NCBI GenBank assembly: GCA_033065855.1
Contig: JAVXUO010000425.1
Span: forward strand, 372,001-436,000
From: Escallonia rubra
Taxonomy: Eukaryota > Streptophyta > Magnoliopsida > Escalloniales > Escalloniaceae
Length of the DNA: 64,000 nucleotides
Direction: 5' to 3'
Position numbers and translations under genes: made by a program. Below, in pieces: positions 36,269-49,602 of the stretch (positions are counted from its first letter, which is position 1; each line of letters starts with the position of its first letter). The notes under the pieces were generated by a model. That model had not been told where the DNA came from, did not search any database, and saw only the letters and a list, made by a program, of their open reading frames with translations.

Positions 36269-38933
36269 GTATGCTTATAGTTTCGCAATCTCTTCTTTGT
36301 TCTTTTCTGTTTGTTGGGTTGCAAAATCATCCAACTCCTCTGTTGAAAATTCTGATAGAAATGGGAGACTGAAATATCAAAGTGTCTCTTCATTTTGGTT
36401 CAAGAACAGGAGGTACAGTAATGATCGGCGAGATATCGTTTCAGTCGTTAGTTCACTAGATTGACGATTCGATTGTTGCTCGTCCACACTTTTTTCCATC
36501 TTTTCGTTCAAAACACACACACAAACACACACACACGGGTAGATCCGATTCGGCAAGGCGGGATAAAGGGTTCCAAGGATTGAGATCCTTTGATAAATTC
36601 CGGCCGGAAGCTGGATAGTATAACAAGAATTCACTGATACTTGTGGGTACCTAACAACCATATTTGAAGCAATGTAAGTGTCGCTAATAAGGATTTAGGG
36701 ACAAAAGATAGCTGACATCTTGTCTAAGGACCTTGTTAGAAGGATGGACAGTGAAAAGGTACAATTAACGACAATTACTACATTTGTTACTAAATAAGGT
36801 TATACCTATCCTACCAAACATTTGACATGTTGGTGAGGGACTTTAGATAACTGGAAAATGCAGACTTAACAGTGGTTCACTACGAAGGGAACTGCAATTT
36901 TGATCTCTCTCTTGGTGGCAAAAGTAATTTTGTGAGAACAAAATGCTTCTCTTTGGACATTGAACATACCAAGTTGGGGGGAGGACTTTGTAAGTTTCGG
37001 CATGAATAATGATACTGGGCATGAATTAAGGGGATTCCACACGGTCGCCACCAATTCCAATTAGTGGTCGTTTCAACAACAATTCTTAGTAATAAATTTC
37101 TAACATCGTTGTATAAAAGTTATTAAAGATATTTGACAACAATTAATTATCATTATACGAAAAGTAGTAGGCATTTTCTTATAATTTGGATAACAATTAA
37201 ATTTTTTCCGTCCTAGAATCTCGCTACGTAAAAAATAAATATTGGAATATCTGTTTACTAGAGGACCTATTCCCCCATTCAAGCCATTTATATCACCGAG
37301 TATGATTGTGAAGACCAAAGGCTCTGGGGGTGCTAATCTTGAGGGAGAATTAACAGTCTCTTCGCCCTATCAACTCCTGTACGAGGAGCTAAAATCTATA
37401 GAGAATTTGGACGGAGGTCACGGGAGAAACCTTTGTAGAAGGATAAATTTTATGCCAATTATAAATTGACACGTGTCATTTATTTGTCATTAAATTAAAT
37501 GGTGAATGACGAATATGAAGCTGACATGTGTATTATTACGTGGTCGAATAAAAATTTATCACGTGTAATATGGTATTTATCTCTTTACAAAATTAAGAGA
37601 TAATCATCTAAAGAAGTACAGTTCAACAAAAACACTTCCGTCCACCTCTATATATATGGGATGACCCAAGGGGTGCAAAAAAGAGGGACTAGAAGTCTTC
37701 CAAGTCAGTCAGACATTCTTCACAAGTCTAGAAGCAAGAAGTCTTCCAAAGTGTTCGAAAGAACTCAGTCAAATTCGCCGTTAACTTTCGGTCAAGTATT
37801 AGTCAAGAGAAGAATCAGAAGACCTCTTCTTTATATAAAGATTTATTCCGAGAATTGTACTCACTTTTCAATATAAACTTCATTTGTCTCTAATGTTACT
37901 GTCTTATCTTTAGACTCGAACTTTAGACTCGAAAGTTGTGTGTACAACCTTATTCCCACCATCTACTAACAACCTTCTTTTATAACAAAAACCACTTCAA
38001 CCAAAACCACGTCACACACAATATCATACATTTAATGCATCTTTATAATGCTTATAAAACAGCCTTGCCCAACTCCCCTAATCTTCTACCCCAACCAAAT
38101 AGCCCAAACAAGCTGTCACATAACACAGCTCTTGAAGGAGGCACGATTGATTTAGCTCTTTTTGTTTGGTAGGCACGCTCAACAGTCTATCAGGATTGAG
38201 TGCTTAATAAGTTACATAACTATAGTCTTTTTTATATGTGATGGGATCTTCTTTTGGGTAATAATAATACGGTTCCTTTGCTATTAATGGCGGTAATTTT
38301 AATCTGTAATGGCCATAAGATCGTCCCTAATTCAAACTTTTGTATCTCTAAATTATCAATGCAATTCTTTTATTAATAAAAAATTAAAAAAAAAGAGCTC
38401 CAGTATATGTTTTAATCCACCAACGCAACACATCTTGCCGGGGTATCCAGAGGCACCAAACAAAAATCTTCACGGGACAATGTTACGACATCGCTTCGCT
38501 TAGAATGGAAGTTGGTACAACTTGTGTAAACAAGGAACAAGTTAGATGTGGATCAACGGCCTTCTCATCTTAGGCGTCTAATAACTATACTTCAATTGCT
38601 TAAAGTTTATTGCTTACTGCAAAATAGGCACTACAGAGAAACATGCTACATATCACACTACTTTTTGTTGCACAGATAACAAGCCAGGAGGTTATCCTTG
38701 ATACTGTCACACCCATCTTGTATGACTCTTGCTACATACTAAACAATTTTCACCATTATAATATAGGCCATGCTCTGCCTATCCAAATGAAGGAGGCAAA
38801 ATCTTTAACAACTTTTGCACGTCATGCCCGAATTAGTTTCCTATCAAGACAGGGTAAATGAAGACAGTGTTGCAACTAGATCTAATGCTCCATATGCATA
38901 ATGATTTTGCTTGCAATATCATTGCCACTCCTG
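36269..38933. other. Intergenic region with decayed Copia-like traces
   Basis: About 36705-36756 codes for IADILSKDLVRRMDSEK. After a TKD a few codons earlier, in a shifted frame, it resembles the TKDQ-ADILTK end of Copia RNase H. A purine-rich CTTGAGGGAGAAT at about 37339 resembles the Copia polypurine tract. A TATATAAAG at about 37831 with an A/T-rich tail follows, as in a Copia LTR. No border or pair of LTRs is visible, so this stays tentative. No intact gene is present. Confidence 0.35.
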
Positions 38934-39001
38934 AAAACGACAGTGTGTAATATATCTGTAACAGCTTAAAACGACAGTGTGTGACATATCTGTAATAGCT
39001 C
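38934..39001. repeat. 34-bp tandem duplication downstream of COP1
   Basis: Two units starting AAAACGACAGTGTGT follow one another directly, with four or five differences. Confidence 0.88.
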
Positions 39002-39129
39002 AGGGTCAATACCTTCTGTATTAAGCGTTAAATGTCCTCGTATAATTACCTATATATGTAAGAACATAAGGCCAATGGAAAAAAGAGTGTACTCCTATAT
39101 AATGCGATACCATCCTCTCATGTACAACA

Positions 39130-39152
39130 CCCCCCCCCCCCCCCCCCCCCCC
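39130..39152. repeat. Poly-C run of 23 bases
   Basis: An uninterrupted C run, followed after one A by CCCC. It lies 140 bp downstream of the COP1 stop codon and reads as poly-G on the COP1 sense strand. Its length should be treated with caution, since homopolymers are error-prone in sequencing. Confidence 0.9.
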
Positions 39153-39291
39153 ACCCCGCCAAAATAAAAAAAAGAAAGAAAGAAAGAAAACCTCGACTTC
39201 TTCGATAAAAAGCTTACTACAAAAATCATGCTGAATGGATTTTTCCCTTAGTACAGACTAATAATTCTCATTTTTAAGTGTGTACTACTAA

Positions 39292-42200
39292 TTATGCAGC
39301 AAGAACAAGAACTTTGATTGTTCCTTGACTATTTGCGGTTAACATTGTTGGGCTATCATTTTTCCAACATACAGAACTAATGAAGTATGATCCGCCATCA
39401 TCATCGGCTTCATCCGAATCAGAACCAAATCTATGCCACGCAGCTGGTCTCGAGATAGCCTGCAAGTGATACCCCAAGTATACTTAGCTTCACATCGCTG
39501 AAAAATACCAGTTTTTAATATATTCTCTTTTTTGCTCTGACAATATGAAGTCACCTTGTGATATACGAACACCTCGTTTGTTTCACTCCCACAAGCAATA
39601 TAGTCGCTATTTACTGTGAGTCCCACAAAGTTCTTCTCATTTTTGTGACCCCTAAACGTCCGCAGCTGAGGAATAGAAAGCACAAGGGTCAAGATAATTC
39701 ACCTAACCATTCTTGTCCTAGTATTTCGTTGATCAACATGGCACCTTGCTACAAAGAAGAAACTTGTAGTGAGCGCTAATACTTACAGGCAAATTTTCCT
39801 TCACGTCCCACAAGCGCAGTGTGCTGTCGGTAGATGCAGAAGCAAGCTCATTGTTGGACAGAAATTTTACATAGGAGACAGCTTTCCTGTGCCCGCTAAA
39901 TACATGAAGTGGCTGGCTTACATTTCTCAAGTCGTAGTAGTGAACTTGGTGATCAGCCGAACCCACCTGCAATGCGCATGACTATCATACATACATACCT
40001 CAAATATGGAAGTTCTCCAGAACTATTGTTGGTGAATCTACTATTACTGTTCAAATCAAACTTGAGAGGAACTTACTGCCACATAATTGCTAGATCCGGG
40101 ATTATACTTCACAGAACATATATTTGCTTTCATGTCGATACTAAGAACACTAGCCTCCTGCTTTGTACACCAAATTTTGACCTGTTGCATACAAGTGGAT
40201 GGAAATATCAGATTCAAAAGTCAGACCTTTTCTGATACTGATCGCTAAGTAGACAGCAGGACTAGTTCTTTGACTTCAAAATTTTCAGCAGAGATCCTAA
40301 TGAAAGTTTGTCTCCGCGTGCAAGCTATGCTACTAACTAGTTGATCAGATATTCGGCACATCAATGGCCGAGCTAGAAATCTGAAACTTATGTACCTCCA
40401 ACCTGTTGTGCTTACATCTACTATTGCCACAAAGTTTAGTCTGAAGTTGACAGTTGTTAGTTGGCTCATGTCAAGTAATTAGTTGGGCTTATGTTACTCA
40501 CTCAAGTAAAGCCAAGTAATTTGGCTTATGTTACTCAAGTAATGCCAAGTGCCAGGTCTATATTAGCACAGTTGTACAAACAGCTCATGTTTAGCCTTAC
40601 TCTAAGATGCATGCTCTTTATTTCAGAACCTAACAGATAAAAGGCCATCACCCTGCTTGGTCCCCATTAACTAAACTAGAAAGGGTAGGCCGGGTAAACC
40701 ATACAGACTTGGCACTGGGTGTTAAATGTACAGAAGTTCTAAACCCAACCTCACAGTTGTACCACGAACTCCTGAGACGAGCAACTAAAAATAGCAAATT
40801 TGTCATTAGCCATTAAGTTATTGCTAGTATCAAGTTGACCTTCTAGGCTCAAATTATCAAACTATCTGCCTGGAGTGCTTGGGCAAACTCAAGTATGGAA
40901 AGCTAGATTGACACTGACAGGCTCAAGACCCCATCCATTGGATAGATAGACAGAGATCATGATGTTCATATTGTTGTTCTAGGTCATTAAAATAGACAGA
41001 CGATGAGAGCGAACTAATCATGCCTCCAAATATATCTCCAAGTTTAGAAGTACCTTGCAGTCATCACTCCCCGATACAAGCATTGAAGGTTCAGTACGTG
41101 AAAAATCAACACTCCACGCTCTTTTCTCATGCTCCTCATACTCCATCACACTCTAAGAAGAAAAAGTTACAAAGATTTTAACTTGCAAGTCTGCACCGAC
41201 TAGAGTGAGCTTATTCATGTACTAGCAAGTAGCAATAATACAAAAAACTATCAATGAAATCCCTGGAGAGCAGACACTACCTGGCGAGTTGTTACATCCC
41301 AGACAGTTACTATCCCATCATAATCACTACTAGCTATATGATTTTTTGTGTACTTATTCCAACTCAAGCAACTAAGTTTGGAGCGAGTGGACATTTCCAC
41401 AACCGGACATTGCACATCTGCTGTCTCGTTAACCACCTGGAAAGCGTTCATGCAGATAAAGTGTTAGATTACGCAGTGAAAGTGGAAGTATTACTGCCAT
41501 GTATAAGAAAAGAACTGGAAGTATGATTTAACATAAAAATTGGCACATCAGTTGCGAATTAGGAATATCTGACATGAAATAAAAGGAGCCTCAGTGACAA
41601 AATTTTTGCTCAAATAAGTACGTTTCAATAAGAACGCGGGGAGCCGATGAACAATAGAAATTGAATGGCACGGAGCGTTCAATAAAGAGTATAAAACTAC
41701 CCTTGGTAAGAAACATTATAGGCTAGACTGAATCGCAGCACAGTTTGCACACATGAATCAGTGAAACACTGAAACTATCATAAATCACAATAAAAGCGAC
41801 TGCGCATAACTACATGCTTTTTACAAGTACAAAACTTTGAAGTACCGGCAATGCTACTGTTTTGGAAACATAAACTCCTACAAGAGACAAGAGAGTATCA
41901 AATGATGTCTCCCAAATCATTTCTATAAGACACTTTGAAGAAGTTCACTGCATCTGCTAATAACACATGCTGCAGCTCAAGTTAAGAAAGTATTGCTCGG
42001 AGCTTACCGAGGAAAACTCAAAAACCTTGATACGGCGTGAAACTCCAGCTGTGGCAAATAATTCATCATCTCGGTCGAACTCTATACTGCAGGGAAAGAG
42101 GAGATTTCAGTCACAAGCTGAACTAACTACTGCAAAGATAAGCAAACTTCAGAGAGAGCAAGTATATATAAGACACATAACCGTGAAGTTTTTACTGCAT

Positions 42201-45200
42201 CATTAACCAAGGAAGCTACCATGTGACAGACACATTTTAATATAGAAGTTAGAGCTGAACTGAGTAACATAGTGCTTGATAACTCAACTCACCTTGACAC
42301 GATGTTTGTAGAGTGAAAAAGATCCCCATGCCTAAGTTCCGCTATCACTCGCAATCGACTATTTAAAACAACAAACAAAAGGTTAAGCCTGACAAACACC
42401 TTGCTTAATCTTGACTTCAGGTCGTGGAGACTATCTGAAGCGGTCCTCAAAAGGAAATTCAAGATGGTTGGCAGAAAACGTTATAAACCTGTAACGTGTA
42501 AAGGTAGAGAGTACAGACTGAAATTCCTCAAGCCCTGCATGATAACCTTCTCTGTTGACGGCAATTGTATCCCGTTCTACCTGTTTTTGTGCTTGTCTGG
42601 CCCAATTTCGCCGCTTTTGCAAGTAACACTCTTGTAGGTCATTAAACTGTTGCAGCAAAGAATATTTAAGAACAAACTAGGACAACCCAGTTGAATGGTT
42701 ACAATACTGCGTTTTTTTTTTCTCAATTTGAAATTATATAGGTTGGTCACATAAGAAGTCTAAAGGTCATTCAGTGGTATTCTACAGGGATTGTGATACA
42801 AATGACTAGCTAGTAGCATAACTAGCACAAAATAAACGTAGAAGGATTCTGAAGCTCTAGCTAGGCCTGCATGTAGCGGAGGCCCTTCGTGTATTGTCCA
42901 TGTTATAAAGGTGTACCATAACTAACTGTATTGCCGGCATAAATGACTAAAAATCTTCTAGCTAGAAGATCAGGACCGTAAGTAAAACTTGAGAGTAGGA
43001 GATACCCTCACAATTAACATAAGGATAACCCAGGATCCCATTTGGACCTGGTGCAAGTATCAGTGCTAACATAAGCGAACCCTGAAAAAGTCACTAGCTT
43101 TTGGTTGATTTTTTACTTACCAAATGGAGAAATTTGACTCTCTCTACAACCAATTAAAGTTTCATCAAGTGTGCGAGTACTGACCTGTGCATGGACCCGC
43201 CTCTTTCTTGCTACAGAAACTGCTGATTGAGTACCATGTGAATCTGATCCACTGCAAACATCCTTCCTTTGGAGCATCTGAGAGCTTGCAGGACCCTTTG
43301 CATCAGCTTTCCTGTTCTGGGAACAGCCTGGGGCCATTATACTTTTACCTTGTTCACTAGGGACTATAGACATGATGTTGCTACTACGCTTGTCAATAAA
43401 TGAAGGCCATGCTGATTTTGAATTAGGATCATCCATAAGCATCTTCAGGTTTGATGAATATCTTTGTCTTGCTCTATATAAACTTATTCTATTTTTCTCA
43501 ACAGAACTTATGTCCTCTTTAATGTACTGGAGGTCAGCTTGGATCTACAAAAAAGAACAAAGGGGAGACATCAACATTTATCGAACAGAAAAGGAATCAT
43601 GTGGTGCATCAATCATCAAACAGTTTGGTTATCTTGACAGCTAGATAACACAAGCCACATTCTAAAATATGCTGGAAGATGAGAGATCCAACTAGATAGG
43701 CCAGCTTACACAGGGAACATAGTTCCATGAATCTATTGACTATCAGTTAATGGGAAATGTAAGAAGCCCTCTATATAAAATCACTCCCAAATGGCACTAT
43801 AAAGGAAAGAAAAGATGGTCATTTTACTCCGCAAAAGGATTTCGAATTTTCTTTGTTATGGTATGGTTATGACCTTTATCGAGAAGTTTTCTACCTAGAA
43901 CAGTAACTCCTGCACATTTTAGATGACGTCATAGATGCCAATAATGATAAAATGGAAGTCATAAGTAGCTCTTCTACATAGGTGTATCAATGTTATTTCT
44001 TTAAGCTGCAGCTGAACCTAAGTTCTATTGCTGCTTTGTCCAATGCAAAGGGTGCTGAAAGACATGTAATGAGGCCCAGTTCCCAGGTAAGACCGCAATT
44101 AAGTATCCAACTTGCCCAATATAGCTACCAAAAAACACTACCTCTCACGTGATAAAGATAGACATAAACTGCAAGAAGTAATCATTATAAGAGATAAATT
44201 CTAGTTCAATAACCTCATTGAGCTCTTCAAGTTTTTTCTTTCTTAGGCAATGCAAAAATTCATGCATAATCTGCAGGTTTGTCTCAGCTTCTTCCTGCTC
44301 CATCTTTCTTTTCTTCTCAGAAAGGAGAGATAAGAGGCTGTCCACCTCCTTAAGTGACACCTCACAGCCCTGTCTAAGTATTAGATGAGAGTCACATTCT
44401 AATATAAAATAATACGCAAGAATGAACACATGTATATAAGAAATTAAATTTTTAGTGGATATATGTTGATATGAGGATTATACTACATTCATTGATGTTC
44501 ATTGCTGTAATACATGAAGAAGTTTGCTCATAAAAGATCTAAATTGATAACCATTTTGTTTGAAGTTTCACAAATCATGTACTACATGAAGGAATTTAAG
44601 GTCCTAATGTTAGGCATAACTATATTCTTTAGTTAGATAGTGCCCTAATGAGCACCTTAGGTTCGTCTCCATGTGTGATAAGTTTCATGTGAGAACTGAG
44701 AACTACAATTAAAGCACGATATACTTGGTTGGGCCCATTCTCTGCCAGCTTCAGCTTATAGGGCAACTAATTTGTAGCCTCTAAACAGCATGGAAAAAAA
44801 TTGCATCTGGTAGATGAGCAAGGCACAGAATAGGTACTTGCACATGCACATACATGTTCGAATACAAATCCATCTTCATATTTAAGTTCCACTTCTGGGA
44901 TAAAGCACCCAAATCATGGTCAATCACCAAGAAATAAGTGAGACTGGGTAAAAATCCTAAACTTGGTTTAAATAAAGGTCTGACCACCTCATACATGGTA
45001 AAATGCAGGCTATCAGATGAGGAAACAAAGTCCTTTAACCCTGGGGCAAAGCTTTACTTGTAAATGCTCTTTTTCTTGTTCCACCATGCCGAATGTGCCC
45101 GAAAAAGAAGAGCAAAGCAAATGAAGCATGTTCAAGCATAAACTTTCTCTTACTAATTACATCCCAACCCCCAAAAGTGGAAGGTGAATCCGGAGACCAC

Positions 45201-47568
45201 CATAAAGAAACAAGAGATCCAGAGTGCTACAATGAAAAATGAATACTTTGCTGAGCCAGCATGTACATCATGCATACCTTATGCATGATGTATGCGTCTC
45301 TCAAATAAAAGCATACACATTATGTAGTCAGTTAGCCATGAAAAGGTTCAGGATGCAAAACAGAACTCTAAAAGACTAACAGGAAAGCACCTGTTTTTCT
45401 TCGGAAGGAGTGTCGTTAAACTTTGGCATACTAGCACTTACTCAAAAGCCAGCAGCTTACCTACCATGCTCCACTGAATGTGGAAAGAAATATAAACCAA
45501 GTCTATTTGAGTTTATGTACAACATACATAGAGCAGTATCTAGATGCTACCTTATGAAGAACGTATTTCATGAATGAGTCACTACATATCAAATTAGATT
45601 TGCTTTTTCAGTCTATGTACTACATACATAGAGCAGTATCTAGATGCTACCTTATGATTAATGTATTTCTTAAAAGGCGTGTTGCTTGATAATTTCTCCT
45701 AATTAACTATGATAACTGACCTGTTGTAAAGCCTGACGAAGCCGTTCGAAAGGACTTGCAGTTTTTGCTATTTGACGAGCAGAAGTCTTCGTCAACAACT
45801 GCAAAATTTTGCACATCTAATCAACAACATGATGGAATCCAAAAGCTAGTCAACTTCAAGATATTGGGACAGTTTACAAAGCAACAGAGGAAAGTTCTTC
45901 AAAATTAAACGTGGACAGATGATATCACAATCAGTACAAAGTTGAAAGTATAAAGCAGTGGACTATTAGGCAATCTTTCGTATAAATTTAATGAACCTGG
46001 GTGGAATAAAGATCTTTCCAAGCCATTCCACACCAGTTTTACAGGCAGGATAAATATATCTTACATATATACTGTCTTTGCATGTGTGCTAGAAGTTAGA
46101 CTGTAGACCCATGATTGTAGAAGAACATGTCTGAAACAAAACAATTACTCCTCCTTTCTTCTACACTGGTGCGCTTTAAACCAAGGGATTCTATGCAAAC
46201 TGGAGCTTCACATACTATATCTAATTTCTTTTGAGCTTGGCAATAAGGCAGTTCGTGCCATACGAAGTATAATAAAGATACAACAGCAGGGACTCGAATT
46301 GATATTGGCTCACCAAGGCCTTTCAAATTGACTCAAGAGACAAACAAAGCCAAGCTCGAGCTTCATTTTTTGGTTTTTGAAGTAAGAGCCAAGATTTGAG
46401 CAACCAAACTCTGATTGTTATACCGCTATCAAATTGACGAGGAGCTTCTCTCAATGTAAGGAGGAGGAACATGCCCCTTGGAAAATATGACATAAACCAA
46501 AATTTGAGATACTAGTATACATGATGGCAGCATATGCAAGATCAATAGTTATCCATCCCAACTAGAAAAAGAGAAACGAAGTTATCGATTTCCGTCTAGT
46601 ATCAACCGAACCAATAAAGGCCACATCGAGAGATAAGAATTCGATGTGCACCCTAGTATAGACAAATGCCATACAAAATGTAAGCTACATTTTCCAGTAT
46701 AGAGTTATCTAATCCCCTGCTACTCGAAGTTACTTCTTCAAATTTTGGCCCAACCAATTCTCCAAACCTGCCACCTTATTTACTCCATCAGTTTCATAAT
46801 GTTTGTCCCTCTTTATGAACTCCCCTGCCAAAACTTGAACATGTAACAAAGCCTCTTCGATCTTTCATTACTAATGAGTTCAATTCAATATTTAGACGTT
46901 CAAGTCCTTCTCTCAAATTAGACAATAAGTGCCATAAATTATGAAGCAGAGGATGTATGGATTTCAAAACAATAGACACGATATCTCCAGAGTTTTCTCA
47001 GTACCTAGACAAGGATTGTCAAAATAACCTACAAACTTTAAAATCATAAACTGAATTGAAATAGCAGTCACAGATTAACGAGTATCGCTTGCGAGTCAAG
47101 TTAGGGCAAGAAGTAACGAATAAGTCAACATTCACAGTACTAAAGCTATCCCAGGAGTTCGTCAAAAGCTATAGTGCAAAATCCAACAGAACGGAGGGAG
47201 CGAGAAATGACCTTATTGAGGAGAAAATTAGGGAAGAGATGGTTGGCGGTGACGTAGTGGCCGCAGCAAGGGCAGTCACTCTTGTTCTGCAGGTGCGTCG
47301 CAATGCACATGTAACAGAAGCTGTGCCCGCACGCCGTCAAGAACGCGTCCTTGATGATCTGCATGCACACCGGACACAGAAAGTCCCTGTCCACCTCGTC
47401 ACCTCCCCTCTCCCCCGCCGCCTCCGCCTCAGCCACCTCCGCCCCCAATTCCGGCGCCGGCTGCGGCGTCGGTTGTACCTGCAGCTCTTGCGCCGCCGCC
47501 ACCGGCTCTTCCGGCGCCTCGGATTTCACGGTCGGCACTACCGCGCCTAAGACGGAGCTCTCTCCCAT
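39292..47568 (-). CDS. COP1: COP1, E3 ubiquitin ligase repressing photomorphogenesis
   Basis: Thirteen exons, all with GT/AG borders and matching phases, give 690 residues: 47568-47212, 45798-45721, 44369-44214, 43544-43185, 42646-42489, 42358-42293, 42086-42008, 41436-41281, 41152-41054, 40181-40077, 39966-39787, 39665-39555, 39459-39292. Exon 1 carries the RING finger with all ligands (C65, C68, C80, H82, C85, C88, C99, C102). Exons 2-4 hold the coiled coil ([20 protein letters not shown]). A basic ARKRRVHAQ nuclear signal ends exon 4. Exons 6-13 form the WD40 propeller ([29 protein letters not shown]) and the invariant end [15 protein letters not shown]1 works with SPA proteins in the dark nucleus to ubiquitinate HY5 and other light-response factors. 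The product is slightly longer than the Arabidopsis protein because of an Ala/Glu/Pro-rich N-terminus. No defect is seen. Confidence 0.97.
45268..45300. repeat. Inverted repeat (hairpin) in COP1 intron 2
   Basis: CATCATGCATA and TATGCATGATG pair around a 3-4 base loop within COP1 intron 2. Long perfect hairpins of this sort are sometimes ends of small transposons; no larger element is evident. Confidence 0.75.
45511..45669. repeat. Direct repeat, two copies of about 58 bp, in COP1 intron 2
   Basis: The word 'catacatagagcagtatctagatgctacc' with its flanks occurs at 45511-45569 and again exactly 100 bases later at 45611-45669, close to the 5' splice side of exon 2 (minus strand). Confidence 0.9.
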
Positions 47569-48032
47569 GGTGAAGGTGAATGTGTGTGTGTGATTTGCAG
47601 AGTCTGTGTGTCAAGGAGTGGTGGTTTTTTTGGAGGAGAGAGGAAACTTTGTGAGGGCGATAACCGACCACGTTAGGCGGGCGTTTTGTTATTTGATTCG
47701 GTTAGTTGTATGAGGCAAAGGCGTTTGCGCAATTTAAAGTCTTAACGCGATTTGAACTTTCAGCTACCAACTAATTATGAGACCGTATTCAATGCCACGA
47801 GCTCGAACTCCATGATGCACTTATTGGTTTGTGCTCCAACATCTCCTTCCTAGTATTTTCGCGATGAAATTTTTTTAGCTACTACTCGGGTTGAAAAAAT
47901 CATCCTCTTATCCCTTATATATCGACAATTAATAATTGTTAAATATTTTTAGTAACCTTTATTGATTGAAGCTAATAAAATGATGTTAAAAATTATCGTT
48001 GAGAGTGTTTACAGAAAAGTTACTAAAAATAT
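47569..48032. other. COP1 upstream region
   Basis: The 5' leader and promoter of COP1 (minus strand) lie in the first 200 bases or so. I cannot fix the start. The rest is AT-rich and abuts a small inverted repeat. Confidence 0.45.
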
Positions 48033-48035
48033 TTA
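47942..48035. repeat. Small inverted-repeat element next to a Harbinger-like insertion
   Basis: TAAATATTTTTAGTAAC at the left and GTTACTAAAAATATTTA at the right are perfect inverted repeats of 17 bases enclosing about 60 bp. It looks like a very short MITE into whose right edge the next element inserted. Confidence 0.7.
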
Positions 48036-48895
48036 GGGGGCGGATGTTTACGCAATTTATTTTTGTGTTTTGTATTTTATTTTTGTTTTCCAGATTTTAG
48101 TATTCAGTTTTAAAATCGTATTATGTACTTTTAGTTTTTTCCATATCTACTTTTTTCATTTTTTTCTGTACGTTTATCATTTTCATTTTTATTTTCACCA
48201 ACTTTTTTGGTTCCATTCTTGTGTCTAGCATTTTCTACACTACTAATTTTGATCCTGTGCGTTGCACACGGGAACAACAATTATCAAAATACTTGTTAAA
48301 AGATCTTGTATTTGTATGCCTAATAACAATTACATAATTGGTAGTGATAATAAGATAATCAATTTTTTTTTTTACCTTTTTAAAGGAGTTCTCTTACCAA
48401 TTTTTATCGTTAGAAATGAACTTGAACAATAATTGTTAGTTTTTAGTGACATATGAAGATGAAAAATAGTGTATGAAAAAATAGAACAGTCTCTCCTAAC
48501 TAATAACAATTTTAGTGACAATAGTAACAAAAATAACACGTGTATTAAGGTTGTATTACTCAAGATCACAAAAAAAAGTAATAGTATATAATAAATGATT
48601 AAAAAAATGAGAGCGTAAACTATATATAAAACTTGAAATGAAATAAAAGGCAGGAGATTATGGTAGTTTAATAGAAAAACTGATTAAGAATATTGTGTTT
48701 CCCTAAATAATAAAAAAGATTAAGATTAAAAAGGAATATATAGAGAAATACTTTTGCCAAAATCTAAGAATTAATGAAGATTTTAAGATATAAATAAAAA
48801 TTTTGAGAGGGACGTGTTGACATAGAAGATAAAGAAATGTAAAATCTATATAATTGGTTGAATTCCAAATAGGAAGAAGGAATTCAAATCAAATA

Positions 48896-48926
<31 letters not shown>

Positions 48927-49287
48927 ATCCAAATCATTATTACAAAGGTAAGTAAATTTAAAATATTTTAAAAATTCAAAATAGAAAAGTCCATATGGCG
49001 AACTAAGAGAGTGTCCAAGTAAGCGATGATTGAACAATATTCTCTCTGCTTCGGCTTTCATATATATATATATAATTAGATTTGTACACATTTCTTCCTA
49101 TTTTATCCCTACTCTTAACCTAACAAATTATTTTTATACCCTTCATTTATCTCCCCAACAACTCTTCATACCCATTTTTTTACTTCTCCCAATAAAGTCT
49201 CGGTGCAGCTTATCTATTGATTTCAGCAGATATGGGAAGGGCTTGAGAATGAATTGAGGAGCTATTATTCATGGAAGGTAGAGGAGA

Positions 49288-49330
<43 letters not shown>

Positions 49331-49602
49331 TTAGGGACTGTCTCTGACTTGACATTACAACTAGACGTAAGATACTTTGGCCAAAAAATTGTGAACAGTA
49401 GAAAAGATTTGGTATTCTCTGACATAAAGAATACGAGCAGCGAAAAAAAGGTGAAATTGTGTTTTCATTTTTTTGGGGTACTATTTGAATTTTTTTATCC
49501 AAAATGAAACTGGAAAAAGATAAAAGTACACGAAAGAGGCATATTTTTCATCTTCATTACAAAAACGAAAACGAAAACGAAATTGCGTAAATGTACAATT
49601 TC
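48036..49602. mobile_element. PIF/Harbinger-like non-autonomous element, copy 2
   Basis: Both ends match copy 1 (7502-8499) in reversed order. Positions 48050-48235 match the reverse complement of about 8280-8490 ('cagattttagtattcagtt', 'acttttagttttttcc', 'ttttcaccaacttttttgg'). Positions 49470-49600 match the reverse complement of 7505-7620. The duplication TTA flanks it (48033-48035 and 49603-49605), fitting the TWA target of PIF/Harbinger. The interior is about 570 bp longer than in copy 1 and has its own GT and GA microsatellites. No transposase is seen. Confidence 0.78.
49293..49324. repeat. (GA)n microsatellite
   Basis: About sixteen GA units inside Harbinger-like copy 2, the counterpart of the (TC)n run in copy 1 on the opposite strand. 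Confidence 0.95.
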
